A stretch of DNA of 64,000 bases from Candidatus Oleimmundimicrobium americanum (lineage in GTDB: Bacteria; Actinomycetota; Aquicultoria; UBA3085; Oleimmundimicrobiaceae), in the NCBI GenBank assembly GCA_002366545.1, contig DFBH01000074.1, positions 1 to 64,000 on the forward strand. Direction: 5' to 3'. Of this stretch, positions 18,175 to 27,012 are shown one piece after another. How positions within the stretch are numbered: the stretch's first letter is position 1; each line of letters begins with the position of its first letter. Both the position numbers and the translations under genes were made by a program. Below the pieces are notes generated by a model. The model made no database searches and was not told the DNA's origin. It saw only the letters and a list, made by a program, of their open reading frames with translations.

Positions 18175-18954
18175 CTATTTTAGATAAGAATGACAATAAA
18201 GTACTTCATTTCTCAACACTCTGACGGTCTTTACAACATCCATTAATTCTTTATCAAAAGGATTCGCGATAACGGCATCCAAACCAACGGTTGCAAGCAT
18301 GGCAAGATACGTTCTATCCAGAAGCGGTTTAGTCTCAGCGGGTGCTCCATTTGAAATATTGCTTAATCCGACGACCGTCTTAAGCGGAGGGTCATTTAAT
18401 TGCCTGAACATCTTTATCGCCTCAATTGCCTCCTGAGCTTGTTCTTGAGCAACGGCGATCGGAAGGATTAACGGATCGAGATAGAGATTTTCCATCGGAA
18501 CCCCTTTCTCCGCCATCTTCGCCATGATATCAACCGCTATCGCCATCCTTTCATTGGCGTCACGCGGTATCCCTGTTTCAGTCATGGTCAATCCGATGAC
18601 TTTTGCATTATATTTTGCGGCTAAACCCATCATCGTCTCAAGCCGGTTTGGTTCCCCTGAAGCAGAGTTTATAATTGGCTGTTTCTTGCAAACCTTTAAC
18701 CCCGCTTCCATGGCTTCAGCATTAGTGGTATCCAAACAAAGTGTTACATCAGCCACCTCTTGAACAGCATTTACAATCCACTCCATCATCTCCGTACCAT
18801 TTTTGCGAGCCGGTCCTATGTTTATGTCTAAAACGTTCGCTCCGGCCTCAATCTGAGCAACAGCTAAATCCTGAATCGGTTTTGGATCACGATCTTTCAT
18901 CGCAGAACCGATTACTTTTGAAATAACATTAATTTTCTCACCAATAATTAACAT
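18175..18954 (-). CDS. acsE: Methyltetrahydrofolate:corrinoid protein methyltransferase
   Basis: A 259-residue pterin-binding TIM barrel of the DHPS/MeTr family, with LIIGEKINV, GANVLDINIGPARKNG and LDTTNAEAMEAGL. AcsE moves the methyl group of methyl-THF to the cob(I)alamin of the corrinoid iron-sulfur protein AcsCD, joining the folate branch to acetyl-CoA synthesis. Length matches the Moorella enzyme. It is inserted between the NuoE- and NuoF-like genes with short spacing, so it is co-transcribed with the formate dehydrogenase genes rather than with acsCD. Confidence 0.93.
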   Translation of the reverse strand: MLIIGEKINVISKVIGSAMKDRDPKPIQDLAVAQIEAGANVLDINIGPARKNGTEMMEWIVNAVQEVADVTLCLDTTNAEAMEAGLKVCKKQPIINSASGEPNRLETMMGLAAKYNAKVIGLTMTETGIPRDANERMAIAVDIMAKMAEKGVPMENLYLDPLILPIAVAQEQAQEAIEAIKMFRQLNDPPLKTVVGLSNISNGAPAETKPLLDRTYLAMLATVGLDAVIANPFDKELMDVVKTVRVLRNEVLYCHSYLK

Positions 18955-18969
18955 TTAAACCTCCTGTTT

Positions 18970-19485
18970 TTAATTAAGTTTTTTCTCTTTAGCTCTTGTG
19001 TTACGTATAATTTCTCGAGCTTTTTTGGGCGTCAAACGCCCATGCGTTTCGTCATTTATCCTCATAACAGGGGCAAGACTACAAGCTCCCAAACATGCAA
19101 CCGACCTTAAAGTAAATTGACGATCATGAGTTGTTTCCCCTTCTTCAATGCCTAATTCATCAGCCAACGCTTCCGTTATTCTTTTTGCGCCACTTACATA
19201 ACAAGCCGTCCCATGACACACAGAAATCACGTTTTTGCCGACCGGAACAAGAGAGAACTGCGAATAAAAAGTGGCTACACCGTAAAGCTGGCTTAATGGA
19301 ATCCCTGTCGCCTCCGAGACGCAGTCCAAAACATCTTCGGAAAGATAACCGAATTTTTTCTGTATCTCCTGAAGTAGTGGAATGGTTGCTCCAGCATAAT
19401 TTTTGTACTTTTCAACGATATCTAAAATTTCAGAGTTATTAAATTCTCCACCATTTAATTTTTCACACTTACATAGACACGCCAT
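18970..19485 (-). CDS. NuoE/HydC-like [2Fe-2S] subunit (formate dehydrogenase set)
   Basis: The 171-residue protein is a NuoE-type thioredoxin-fold [2Fe-2S] subunit: helical N-terminus, YGVATFYSQFSLVP, and the ligands in CHGTACYVSG and CLGACSLAP. It partners NuoF/HydB proteins in NADH dehydrogenases, NAD-reducing hydrogenases and formate dehydrogenases. An N-terminal CLCKCEKL adds three cysteines. Although separated from the NuoF-like gene by acsE, no other partner is nearby, so it most likely belongs to the FdhA complex. Confidence 0.92.
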   Translation of the reverse strand: MACLCKCEKLNGGEFNNSEILDIVEKYKNYAGATIPLLQEIQKKFGYLSEDVLDCVSEATGIPLSQLYGVATFYSQFSLVPVGKNVISVCHGTACYVSGAKRITEALADELGIEEGETTHDRQFTLRSVACLGACSLAPVMRINDETHGRLTPKKAREIIRNTRAKEKKLN

Positions 19486-19512
19486 TCAATCCCTTCTTTC
19501 CTAAAATTTAAT

Positions 19513-20298
19513 TTAACTTACAGCTTTTCCAAGTTCTTCCTTAAGAGAATTAATTTTCTCTACAAATATCTTATCCAAATCATAGGACGACTTACCTTCT
19601 ATGTCAGCCAAACGAACCTTTTGGCTTTCATTTATCCAGCCAATTACGGGAGCATTGGGAATTATGCTCCTTGCTTTCTCCTCCATACATCTCTTCTCGC
19701 CCTTTCGAACTTTATTTAACACTAAAAAAATCTTTTCAATGCCTATGTCCTTTGCAAGTTTATTTATGGACTTTGCTGTTTCCAAACTGCGAAGGCCGGG
19801 CTCAACCACTATGACGAAGACATCAACCGATTCAGCCGTTCCTCTTCCCAAATGCTCGATGCCCGCCTCCATGTCCATGATGACCACTTCATCGCGTTCC
19901 ACAAGCAAACTCTTAATCAAACTCCGCAAGAGAGTACTTTCCGGACAGATACAACCGCTTCCACCTTTTTCTACGCCACCTAAGACCAAAAGCTTTATCC
20001 CCAAAAGTTCTATTCCCAACTTTTCGGGAAGATCGTCCACTTTAGGATTTATGCGAAAAAAACTGCCCACGGTACCCGGCTTCGCCCCGGTGCGCTCTTC
20101 AATCAGCTTCTTCATCTGTGAAATTGGCACAATCTCCTGCTGTATTTTGGAAACACCGGCGATGGCAGAAGCAAGATTAGCATCAGGGTCTGCATCAACC
20201 GCTAAAACTTTATAACCCTTGTCTTTATACAGTCTGGCAAGCGCTCCTGCAATGGTCGTCTTTCCGACACCGCCCTTGCCCGTAATTGCTATCTTCAT
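19513..20298 (-). CDS. cooC: CooC-type nickel-insertion ATPase
   Basis: A 261-residue MinD/ArsA-family P-loop ATPase with a deviant Walker A motif, GKGGVGKTT, and the CxC metal site in GSGCICPES, both diagnostic of CooC. CooC dimers bind nickel and use ATP to load it into CO dehydrogenase. It is one of two CooC-like proteins here (the other is at 41.5-42.2 kb); having two is common when CODH and ACS each need a maturation factor. It heads the acsE/formate dehydrogenase segment after a repeat-rich gap. Confidence 0.9.
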   Translation of the reverse strand: MKIAITGKGGVGKTTIAGALARLYKDKGYKVLAVDADPDANLASAIAGVSKIQQEIVPISQMKKLIEERTGAKPGTVGSFFRINPKVDDLPEKLGIELLGIKLLVLGGVEKGGSGCICPESTLLRSLIKSLLVERDEVVIMDMEAGIEHLGRGTAESVDVFVIVVEPGLRSLETAKSINKLAKDIGIEKIFLVLNKVRKGEKRCMEEKARSIIPNAPVIGWINESQKVRLADIEGKSSYDLDKIFVEKINSLKEELGKAVS

Positions 20299-20563
20299 TT
20301 AAATCCTCACATTCATTGATATACAACCCGGCCTTACGGCCTTGATAGCTGATGGCCCAAACTATAGACAATCAGCAAATTAAAAAATAAAAGTGAAAAA
20401 AGAAAAACTATAGATAAAAATTTAAAATTGAAAACCCAGCCCTAAAGGGCAGCCCTTTAAACCAGCTTTCAAAATCAGCCCTTAAAGCAGCCCCTATCCG
20501 TTAGCCAAAAGCTAAAACATAAAGACCAATAACTAATAGCCATCTGCTATATGCCATCAGCCA
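20299..20563. repeat. Repeat-word gap upstream of cooC
   Basis: No gene. It contains recurring words such as gatagctgatggcc (near 20345), an AT-rich block with actatagataaaaatttaaa (near 20408), tandem cagcccttaaag-like text (20440-20490) and ctgctatatgccatcagcc (near 20544). These resemble words in the other repeat gaps and interrupt an otherwise tight minus-strand operon. Confidence 0.5.
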
Positions 20564-21622
20564 TTAGCCAAAATACTTCTCTCTCAAAGCCGAAGAAAGC
20601 TCTGACGTTAATCTGATGCTCTTTTCCGCCAATTCTTCGATCATTGAGCCTGTACCACAATTTGGTGTAATTAAGCTCGCTTCAAGAAGCTTTGTTTTAT
20701 TTATTCCCTTGTCGACCAGCAACTGGACTTTATCTTCAAACTTATCGAGAATGCCCTCCAAGGTTTCATTCGCTATCGCATCGGGGCTTGGGTAGGTGGA
20801 TGGGACTATCCCCCAGGCAAGAATTCCACCCCTATCTAAAAATTTATTTAGTTCCTGTGGGTAAAGGGACATGCTTTCAGTATGATCATATGCATCAAAA
20901 CTTATAATGTTAACGGTAGTTTCCATTAAAAGGCTCCAGTCGGTGCGACCGCAACAATGAACGCCGCAAAGACCATCAACCGCATAAAAACACTCATTTA
21001 AATAGGAGATAACCTCTTCTTTATTTAATTTTATATACGACGAACCGTAAGACTGAAGATAGGGTTCATCAAAAAAGATAACCGTTTTAACATCGGGAAC
21101 CAATTTTTTAAATTCCCTCTCCTGCCATTTTGCCTTCATGGTAAGCGTTTTTATTATGGCGTCCCTTAAAAGGTCGTTGTAAAGAACCGCTTGTTTATTT
21201 TGGTCCGTAACGGTTAAGCCAAAACTAATCGGTCCGGTTAACTGGCCCTTGAGCATAACCAAATCACTTGGCAGATGTTTCCTCAATATATCCAACATGG
21301 TGTGAAGCCCTCGAGCATAATCAGCAGATATCGCGAAATAATCCAAATCTTCAGCCAGAAATCTATCGTAGAACTTCTCAAGCTCCCAAACCAAATTTTC
21401 TCTTGCTTCCAAATGAATTTTCTTCTTTTCTTCATCTATCCTTACCCCAGGCATGCCCTCTGAAATCTGAACACACATACTCTCCTTAAAAGAGAGGTTG
21501 GGGAGTTGAGGCCACACCGGAATCTGCGGAGTATTTTTAAGAACCACTTCACAAGCTTTAACTGCATCGATATGTGGCATGCTACCAACGGTCATCGGAA
21601 GACAACGAGGTTTAAACTCCAT
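20564..21622 (-). CDS. Core MetE-like (cobalamin-independent type) methyltransferase
   Basis: The 352-residue protein is a UROD/MetE-superfamily barrel without the N-terminal domain of full-length MetE. Likely zinc ligands are the His/Cys pair in GVHCCGRTDW and the late Cys in TPNCGTGS; the N-terminus has the usual GSMPH. Such core-MetE/MesA proteins use a methylated corrinoid rather than methyl-THF-polyglutamate as methyl donor. Adjacent hdrB/hdrC, metVF and the corrinoid protein genes fit a route from the Wood-Ljungdahl methyl pool to methionine. A catabolic methyltransferase role is the alternative. Confidence 0.75.
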   Translation of the reverse strand: MEFKPRCLPMTVGSMPHIDAVKACEVVLKNTPQIPVWPQLPNLSFKESMCVQISEGMPGVRIDEEKKKIHLEARENLVWELEKFYDRFLAEDLDYFAISADYARGLHTMLDILRKHLPSDLVMLKGQLTGPISFGLTVTDQNKQAVLYNDLLRDAIIKTLTMKAKWQEREFKKLVPDVKTVIFFDEPYLQSYGSSYIKLNKEEVISYLNECFYAVDGLCGVHCCGRTDWSLLMETTVNIISFDAYDHTESMSLYPQELNKFLDRGGILAWGIVPSTYPSPDAIANETLEGILDKFEDKVQLLVDKGINKTKLLEASLITPNCGTGSMIEELAEKSIRLTSELSSALREKYFG

Positions 21623-22495
21623 TTACAAAATCCCCCTTTTTCTCAAAGCCGGAAAGGGGCTGACCGTAAGACGTTGCAAACCAACGTCTTTGGAGCTCCC
21701 TCCCAAAGCGAGGCCCATAAGCTGACTAAAATACACTATGGGTACACCATATTTAGCATTATATTTCTTTTCAATCTCCTTTTGTCTCATATCAAGATTA
21801 GTCTGGCAGAGAGGGCAAGCCACAACAACCATGTCCGCCTCAAGCTTTTTTATCTCCTCCAACAAATCATGACAGAGCTTGACGACAACATCTGTTCTGC
21901 TTAACGCAAAACTTACCCCGCAACATTCGGTTTTATAAGGCCAGTCTAAACTTTTGGCTCCTAAGGACTCCATTATGTTATCCATACTCTGTGGATCTTC
22001 AACCACGTCAAAATTAGCAACCCCGGGCGGTCTGGTTAGCATACAACCATAATAGCAAACGACCTTAAGTCGTTTTAAAAATTTATTTGTCACTTCCTCT
22101 ATTTTTTTAAGACCAATTTCTTTGATAAAAAATTCAACTATATTAAAAACTTCAATCCCGTCATCATATTTCTCACCCACAACCTCCTCGGCCCTCACCT
22201 TAAGCTCTTCATTCTCCCTCATTTCCTTGATAGCGGTTTTAAGCCGCCATGAACAAGCAATGCACGGTACCAACAATTTCTCAAAACCAGCTTTACGTGC
22301 AGAAATTAAAGTATGCAGAGGCAAGGATGTCGCTAAAAGATGTGAGGTGTTGTGAGCAGAAGATGCGCCGCAACAAATCCAGTCGTCGAGCTCTTGCAAT
22401 TCAATGCCCAATTTATTGCAAACAAAATTTATTGATTCTCCAAACTCTTTTGCGGTTCCATTATAAGAACAACCGGGATATAGACCATATCTCAT
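21623..22495 (-). CDS. hdrB: Heterodisulfide reductase subunit B-like protein
   Basis: A 290-residue protein with two CCG-type cysteine motifs, DDWICCGASSAHN and YKTECCGVSFAL, plus YPGCSY and GCMLTRP. These hold the noncubane [4Fe-4S] clusters of HdrB, the site of disulfide reduction in methanogens. In acetogens without CoM/CoB disulfide, HdrBC are found with MetVF and are thought to connect methylene-THF reduction to other carriers. It overlaps hdrC by 4 nt. The C-terminal tail after GLALGG is not a recognisable domain. Confidence 0.9.
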   Translation of the reverse strand: MRYGLYPGCSYNGTAKEFGESINFVCNKLGIELQELDDWICCGASSAHNTSHLLATSLPLHTLISARKAGFEKLLVPCIACSWRLKTAIKEMRENEELKVRAEEVVGEKYDDGIEVFNIVEFFIKEIGLKKIEEVTNKFLKRLKVVCYYGCMLTRPPGVANFDVVEDPQSMDNIMESLGAKSLDWPYKTECCGVSFALSRTDVVVKLCHDLLEEIKKLEADMVVVACPLCQTNLDMRQKEIEKKYNAKYGVPIVYFSQLMGLALGGSSKDVGLQRLTVSPFPALRKRGIL

Positions 22496-23046
22496 TTTGA
22501 CTCCAACTCTTTCACCTTGGCAAAGATTCGTTGTACTTCGTTTACGTTTTTAACTTTATGAGGCAGAAGACCAAACTTACCTTTAAAAAACAAAGGCAAC
22601 CCCGTCACCACATCCTTCATAATTTGTTTGGTTTTCAGCTTAATTAACATCACCAAACCAATCTCATAAATTCGCCCAAACTTTTCAACTAAGAACAAAA
22701 AAGATTCGTTAAAAGCGGCTATTTCCGGTATAGGATTTTTATACTTTTCCCGGCCGCCAATTGTCCTTGCGGCATCGGCCACCTTAACAAAATCGAGGTT
22801 TTGAGGACATCGCGTCATACAGGTTTGGCAAGAAAGACAAAACCATATCGATTGATCTTTTAACACTAAATCCTTCTGCCCCAACTGAATAGTCCTAATC
22901 AACTGATGCGGCTTGTATCTCATTGCATACGCCGTAGGACAACCAAGCGAGCATTTCTTGCACTGGTAGCACAGGTAAACATCCTCACCACACTCTTCTT
23001 TTATCTGTTCCGCAAATGTTTTATTTATCTTTGCTATTTCTCTCAT
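22492..23046 (-). CDS. hdrC: Heterodisulfide reductase subunit C-like protein
   Basis: About 184 residues with two [4Fe-4S] motifs, CYQCKKCSLGCP and CLSCQTCMTRCP, typical of HdrC, which wires HdrA to HdrB. The start is set at ATG 23046, which has AAAGAGG close upstream; the longer frame would translate part of a repeat (tagtcggtagtct), which is unlikely. Overlap with hdrB and proximity to metF, metV and mvhD reproduce the MetVF-HdrABC-MvhD gene set described in Moorella, although the order differs. Confidence 0.9.
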   Translation of the reverse strand: MREIAKINKTFAEQIKEECGEDVYLCYQCKKCSLGCPTAYAMRYKPHQLIRTIQLGQKDLVLKDQSIWFCLSCQTCMTRCPQNLDFVKVADAARTIGGREKYKNPIPEIAAFNESFLFLVEKFGRIYEIGLVMLIKLKTKQIMKDVVTGLPLFFKGKFGLLPHKVKNVNEVQRIFAKVKELESK

Positions 23047-23332
23047 AAAAACCTCTTTAGTCGGTAGTCTGTTTTTAGTCAAATTAAAAAATAAAAATTT
23101 ATAACGATATAGAAAAATTTAAAATTTAAAACCAAATCACAAAAGATAAACTTCTTAAAATGTTTTTAAAAACTTTTTTAATTTTTATCTATAGTTTTTC
23201 GTTTTTCATTCTCCATTTTTCACTTAACTCTACCCCATACCCGTTTTTGCTCTCTGCTCTAACTATATTTTTCCTGGCAGCTGACAGCTGGTGGCTGTTT
23301 TTACCCTATACCCTTATACCCGTTACCTTTAT
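23047..23332. repeat. Repeat-word gap between metF and hdrC
   Basis: No gene. The gap begins with agtcggtagtct (23059-23070), which matches longer copies at 29591 and 62300, and holds an AT-rich block (gatatagaaaaatttaaaat...) that is the reverse complement of text near 8.0 kb. It also has taccctatacccttataccc words seen near 54.8 kb. It separates hdrCB from metVF within one strand. Confidence 0.55.
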
Positions 23333-24250
23333 TTAGGGTCTGGGCAAAAGGCCCGCCTTCTCAACTATCTCCGGCACAATCTCTTCCCACTCAATAGCCA
23401 TAATGTGTACGCCCGCCACACCTTTTATCTCTTTAACTTGATCGATAATATCTATACAAATGTTTACGCCTTCTTCTTTAGCTTTTTCTTTTCCGGCAAC
23501 AGTCATCCGCTCAACAATTTTGTCGGGAACATCCATCCCCGGCACATTGTTCTTCATATATTTAGCCATACCTGCAGATTTCAAAGGAGCAACACCGGCA
23601 AGTATGAAAACTTTCTCGTGGAGACCAAGCTCCCGAACCATTTCCATCCACTTTGAAAACTTTTCAACGTTATAAACAACTTGCGTCTGAACAAAGTCAA
23701 TACCGGCTTTGACTTTTTTTGCAAGACGTAACACTCTGAATTCAAAAGGCTCGGAAAAGGGATTTTCAGCCGCCCCTATAAAGAAGTGAGGCTCTACTTT
23801 TATCTCCTCGCCACATTGAAATTTCTTTTCATCCCTCATGTCCTTAACCATCTTAATAAGCTGAATGGAATCCAAATCAAAAACATTTTTTGACTGGGGA
23901 TGATTGCCAAATTTTTGATGGTCCCCCGTGAGACAGAGAAGATTCTTTACCCCCAAAGCCGAAGCCCCTAAAAGATCACTTTGTATCGCTATCCGATTCC
24001 TGTCGCGACAGGTCATTTGAATTATGGGCTCGATACCCCTCGATGCCAACATGCTACCGGCAGCAATTGAAGACATCCGGACAATTGCCGTCTGACAGTC
24101 GGTTATGTTAACCGCATCAGCATAGCCTTTTAAAGTTTCAGCCTTCTTATAAACAACTTCAGCACTGACACTTTTGGGGGGACCGAGCTCAGCGGTTACC
24201 GCAAAATGTCCCGCACATAAAATTTTCTCAAGATTGCTTCCCGATTTCAC
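23333..24250 (-). CDS. metF: Methylenetetrahydrofolate reductase MetF
   Basis: A 305-residue flavin TIM barrel of the MTHFR family: VTAELGPPKS at the start, NITDCQTAIVRMSS, LTGDHQ and GIDFVQTQVVYN. It reduces methylene-THF to methyl-THF, the strongly exergonic step of the methyl branch. It overlaps metV by 4 nt (ATGA) and should form the MetFV heterodimer. With hdrA, mvhD, hdrB and hdrC close by, the complex may bifurcate or otherwise couple NADH oxidation; this remains inference because no ferredoxin partner is shown. Confidence 0.93.
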   Translation of the reverse strand: MKSGSNLEKILCAGHFAVTAELGPPKSVSAEVVYKKAETLKGYADAVNITDCQTAIVRMSSIAAGSMLASRGIEPIIQMTCRDRNRIAIQSDLLGASALGVKNLLCLTGDHQKFGNHPQSKNVFDLDSIQLIKMVKDMRDEKKFQCGEEIKVEPHFFIGAAENPFSEPFEFRVLRLAKKVKAGIDFVQTQVVYNVEKFSKWMEMVRELGLHEKVFILAGVAPLKSAGMAKYMKNNVPGMDVPDKIVERMTVAGKEKAKEEGVNICIDIIDQVKEIKGVAGVHIMAIEWEEIVPEIVEKAGLLPRP

Positions 24251-24915
24251 AGCTTCATATCCTCCCTTACAATCTTTCTTGGTCCACCGTCACGACCGGT
24301 TGACCAATCTTTTGGCGGTAATATCTCAGTTAAATCATCGAGTTTCCCAAGCGTTTTCAACCTATCGTAAATAAGTTGCCAAGCGCAATCTACCTCGGGG
24401 TCAACTTCACATTTTCCATCTTGGGAACCGCCACACGGTCCGTTCAAAAGACTCTTGGAGCATCTAACAATGGGACAAATTCCACCGGTTTTATCAAGTA
24501 CACAATTACCACAAGCTCCACACCGTTCAGACCAAACCCCTTGTTCCTCAGGTAAACCTAAAAAAGTGGTATTGACAGCAGGATACACGATAACTTTCGG
24601 GAAACGTTCCACAAGAGTTTGGACGCCAATTCCACAAGCCATCGAGAGAACCGCCTCACAAGCTTCAATTTTATCCTTCAGCTCGTCGACAAATTCCCAC
24701 TCACACTGACGAAGGGGAGTTTGTTCCAGTATCTCAATTGGCTTATTTTCCTTATTTCTCGCCATCTTTATTGCTGATGAGAGGATGCTTACCTCCTTAT
24801 CCCCGCCCGCCATACAGACAGCAACACAGGTGCCACATCCGGCGATGAAAATCTTCTTGTGGTCAGCAATCATATCAAGGATCTCTTGCATCGGTTTTCT
24901 TTCTCCAACAATCAT
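24247..24915 (-). CDS. metV: MetV zinc/iron-sulfur partner of MetF
   Basis: The 222-residue protein is the MetV family (methylene-THF reductase C-terminal domain). Cysteines cluster as AGCGTCVAVCMAGG near the N-terminus and CGACGNCVLDKTGGICP and RCSKSLLNGPCGG in the second half. MetV pairs with MetF in acetogens and passes electrons to its flavin. The 4-nt overlaps with mvhD upstream and metF downstream show tight coupling. The family is assigned with confidence; cluster types are inferred from related enzymes. Confidence 0.92.
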   Translation of the reverse strand: MIVGERKPMQEILDMIADHKKIFIAGCGTCVAVCMAGGDKEVSILSSAIKMARNKENKPIEILEQTPLRQCEWEFVDELKDKIEACEAVLSMACGIGVQTLVERFPKVIVYPAVNTTFLGLPEEQGVWSERCGACGNCVLDKTGGICPIVRCSKSLLNGPCGGSQDGKCEVDPEVDCAWQLIYDRLKTLGKLDDLTEILPPKDWSTGRDGGPRKIVREDMKL

Positions 24916-25331
24916 TCTTCCGCCCTCCCGGCATTGGGTCCCAAACTTTTTAAATCTTCATAAAAAGTAGATAGTGTTCGTGTAAACTTAACCCCATTGG
25001 AAGGAGATAGGTAATACATCTGCACTCTTTCTTCTTCAATACTAATTTCTTTCAAAATATTTTTTATATAAGCTAACCTTGCTTCAGCTCTTAAGTTTCC
25101 CCTTAAAAATTGACAAGCTTCCTTGTGACAAGCATAAATTACAACACCATCGCCTTCTTCCAATGCCCTCATGATGTGAATGCTTTCAATCTTTCCTGAG
25201 CATGGAACCTTTATCATGCGCACGCTCTCCGGATAAACAAACCCAGACTTAATTGCCATATCAGCCGATAGTAATCCAGAGTGCTCACAATAAAAAACGG
25301 TTATTTTTGGCTTAAAATCTCTCTTCGTCAA
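24912..25331 (-). CDS. mvhD: MvhD-like [2Fe-2S] subunit
   Basis: The 139-residue protein is an MvhD/FlpD domain: ITVFYCEHSG, MIKVPCSGKI and YACHKEACQFLRGN provide the cysteines for one [2Fe-2S] cluster. MvhD passes electrons from a hydrogenase, formate dehydrogenase or MetFV to HdrA. It overlaps both the HdrA-like gene before it and metV after it by 4 nt. Together with the preceding HdrA-like gene it mirrors QmoB, where HdrA and MvhD are fused in one chain. Confidence 0.92.
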   Translation of the reverse strand: MTKRDFKPKITVFYCEHSGLLSADMAIKSGFVYPESVRMIKVPCSGKIESIHIMRALEEGDGVVIYACHKEACQFLRGNLRAEARLAYIKNILKEISIEEERVQMYYLSPSNGVKFTRTLSTFYEDLKSLGPNAGRAEE

Positions 25332-26956
25332 CCCGCTTCACCTACCACATCACTTAACTGCCCGATAATTTGAGCATTGGTATAAAGAGGAAGCTCTATG
25401 GCCATAACGGGGCATTCACTTGCGCATATCCCACACGATTGGCACGCTATCGGCACCACTTTTGCCGTCCCTTCCTCCTGGTCAATAATTATCGCCCCAT
25501 GAGGGCACGTTCTAACACAAGTAAGACAGAGAATACACCTATCCGAATTTATTTTTGCGGACGTTAAATCCAGCTCAATTTCTCCTTTTGATAAAAACGA
25601 GAGAATCTCTCCCGCCGTACCCCTTGCTTCGGAAAGTGTTTCATCAATATTTTGCGGCAGCCGACATCCCCCAACAAAAAATATCCCCTTTCTGGATGAT
25701 TTAGTCGGCAAAATCTTGACATTATCCTCTTGAAAAAACCCATTTAAATCAAGGTCTACTGAAAGCAATTTAGCTAACCCTTCAAAACTTTTGCCGGGCA
25801 TCATCTTCTCGCCTACAACCAATAAATCACTTTCAAAAACCAATTCTTCGTGAGGATAATCTTCATTTATTAAAAGAATTTCAACGGCGTTGTTTAAAAA
25901 CTTAATTTCCGGTTTTTCAGCGTACTTGAAAAATAAAATACCCGCCTCACGAGCCCTCTTATACAACAACTCTCCCCCGTTGAAGGAAACTTTCAAATCT
26001 TTACAAAAACAAATCACATCGGAGCTAAACTTTTCTTTTATAAGCAAAGCCTGCCTTAAAAGAGCTCGCGTTGATATTTTTAAATCCTCATCGACCAAAT
26101 CAGCCAAGAAACATATGCGTTGAGACAACTTCTCATCTGAAACCAATCTTTTTTCCAATTCTTTTTGTCCAATAATCAAGGATTTGGAATTTTCGCCAAG
26201 CTTCCAAACGGGAAGAACAAACTCATATCCCACAGCAACAACAATTGCCCCAACTTCCAAGGTCAATTCCTGCGCGCCTTCAATTTTAACGGTAAACCCT
26301 CCCGCGTTTCCTCTTAAGTCAACTAAATTTGAGGAAAGAATAACCTTTATTCTTTCATTTTTTTTCAAGGTCTCAACCTTATCTCTTGTCCAATTCTTTA
26401 AATTTCCAACCTCAGCGGCCCCACCGCCTAAATGGGACTTCTCCTCCACCAAAATTACGCTCAAGCCTCCCTCGGCCAAAGTAAGAGCTGTTTCAATTCC
26501 GGCAATACCTCCCCCGAGAACAAGAACTTCTCGTTTTAATGACACTTTTTGGATTTCAACCGGTTCTTGCGTTTCAACCCACTTTGCCGCCTTAATTATT
26601 AAAGCAACCGCCTTTTTTGTAGCCTCCGATTTATCTCCACAGGCGACAACCGCTTCATTAAGATTTGCAAAAGTAATTAAATACGGATTTAATCCCATCT
26701 TTTTTAAAGAATCTCTAAAAACCGGTTCTTTTATCCTTAAACCACAACCGGCAACAACCACCTTAGATAGTTTGTTCTTCTTTAAAAATTTTTCAAAATC
26801 GTTCATTTCCCCGGGGAAAAACGAGGAAGGACATTTAAAACAAACAAACCCCAAGGCACCGAGACTTGAGCACGCTTCATCGAGACCCAAAACTTTCCCC
26901 GGTTTACCTTCGAAACCATATATAAATATGCCCGTTTTAGAAATCTTCTTTGTCAT
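25328..26956 (-). CDS. hdrA: HdrA-like flavoprotein with C-terminal ferredoxin (QmoB-like)
   Basis: About 542 residues. The N-terminal 130 residues have the HdrA fold but lack its usual cysteine set: the first strand reads TGIFIYGFEG where HdrA has a Cys-containing motif, and only AGCGLR remains. Next comes the FAD site VLGGGIAGIETAL, then HdrA flavin domains, and at the C-terminus two [4Fe-4S] motifs (CILCLTCVRTC, CQSCGICASEC). The start is the ATG after ATGAGGTTTTG. With the shorter HdrA-like protein upstream and MvhD downstream it forms a Qmo-like pair rather than a single canonical HdrA. Confidence 0.85.
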   Translation of the reverse strand: MTKKISKTGIFIYGFEGKPGKVLGLDEACSSLGALGFVCFKCPSSFFPGEMNDFEKFLKKNKLSKVVVAGCGLRIKEPVFRDSLKKMGLNPYLITFANLNEAVVACGDKSEATKKAVALIIKAAKWVETQEPVEIQKVSLKREVLVLGGGIAGIETALTLAEGGLSVILVEEKSHLGGGAAEVGNLKNWTRDKVETLKKNERIKVILSSNLVDLRGNAGGFTVKIEGAQELTLEVGAIVVAVGYEFVLPVWKLGENSKSLIIGQKELEKRLVSDEKLSQRICFLADLVDEDLKISTRALLRQALLIKEKFSSDVICFCKDLKVSFNGGELLYKRAREAGILFFKYAEKPEIKFLNNAVEILLINEDYPHEELVFESDLLVVGEKMMPGKSFEGLAKLLSVDLDLNGFFQEDNVKILPTKSSRKGIFFVGGCRLPQNIDETLSEARGTAGEILSFLSKGEIELDLTSAKINSDRCILCLTCVRTCPHGAIIIDQEEGTAKVVPIACQSCGICASECPVMAIELPLYTNAQIIGQLSDVVGEAG

Positions 26957-27012
26957 CAAAACCTCATGTGTCCCTGTTTTTGATTTCCATGTTCTTCTCT
27001 GCTCGAAAAACT

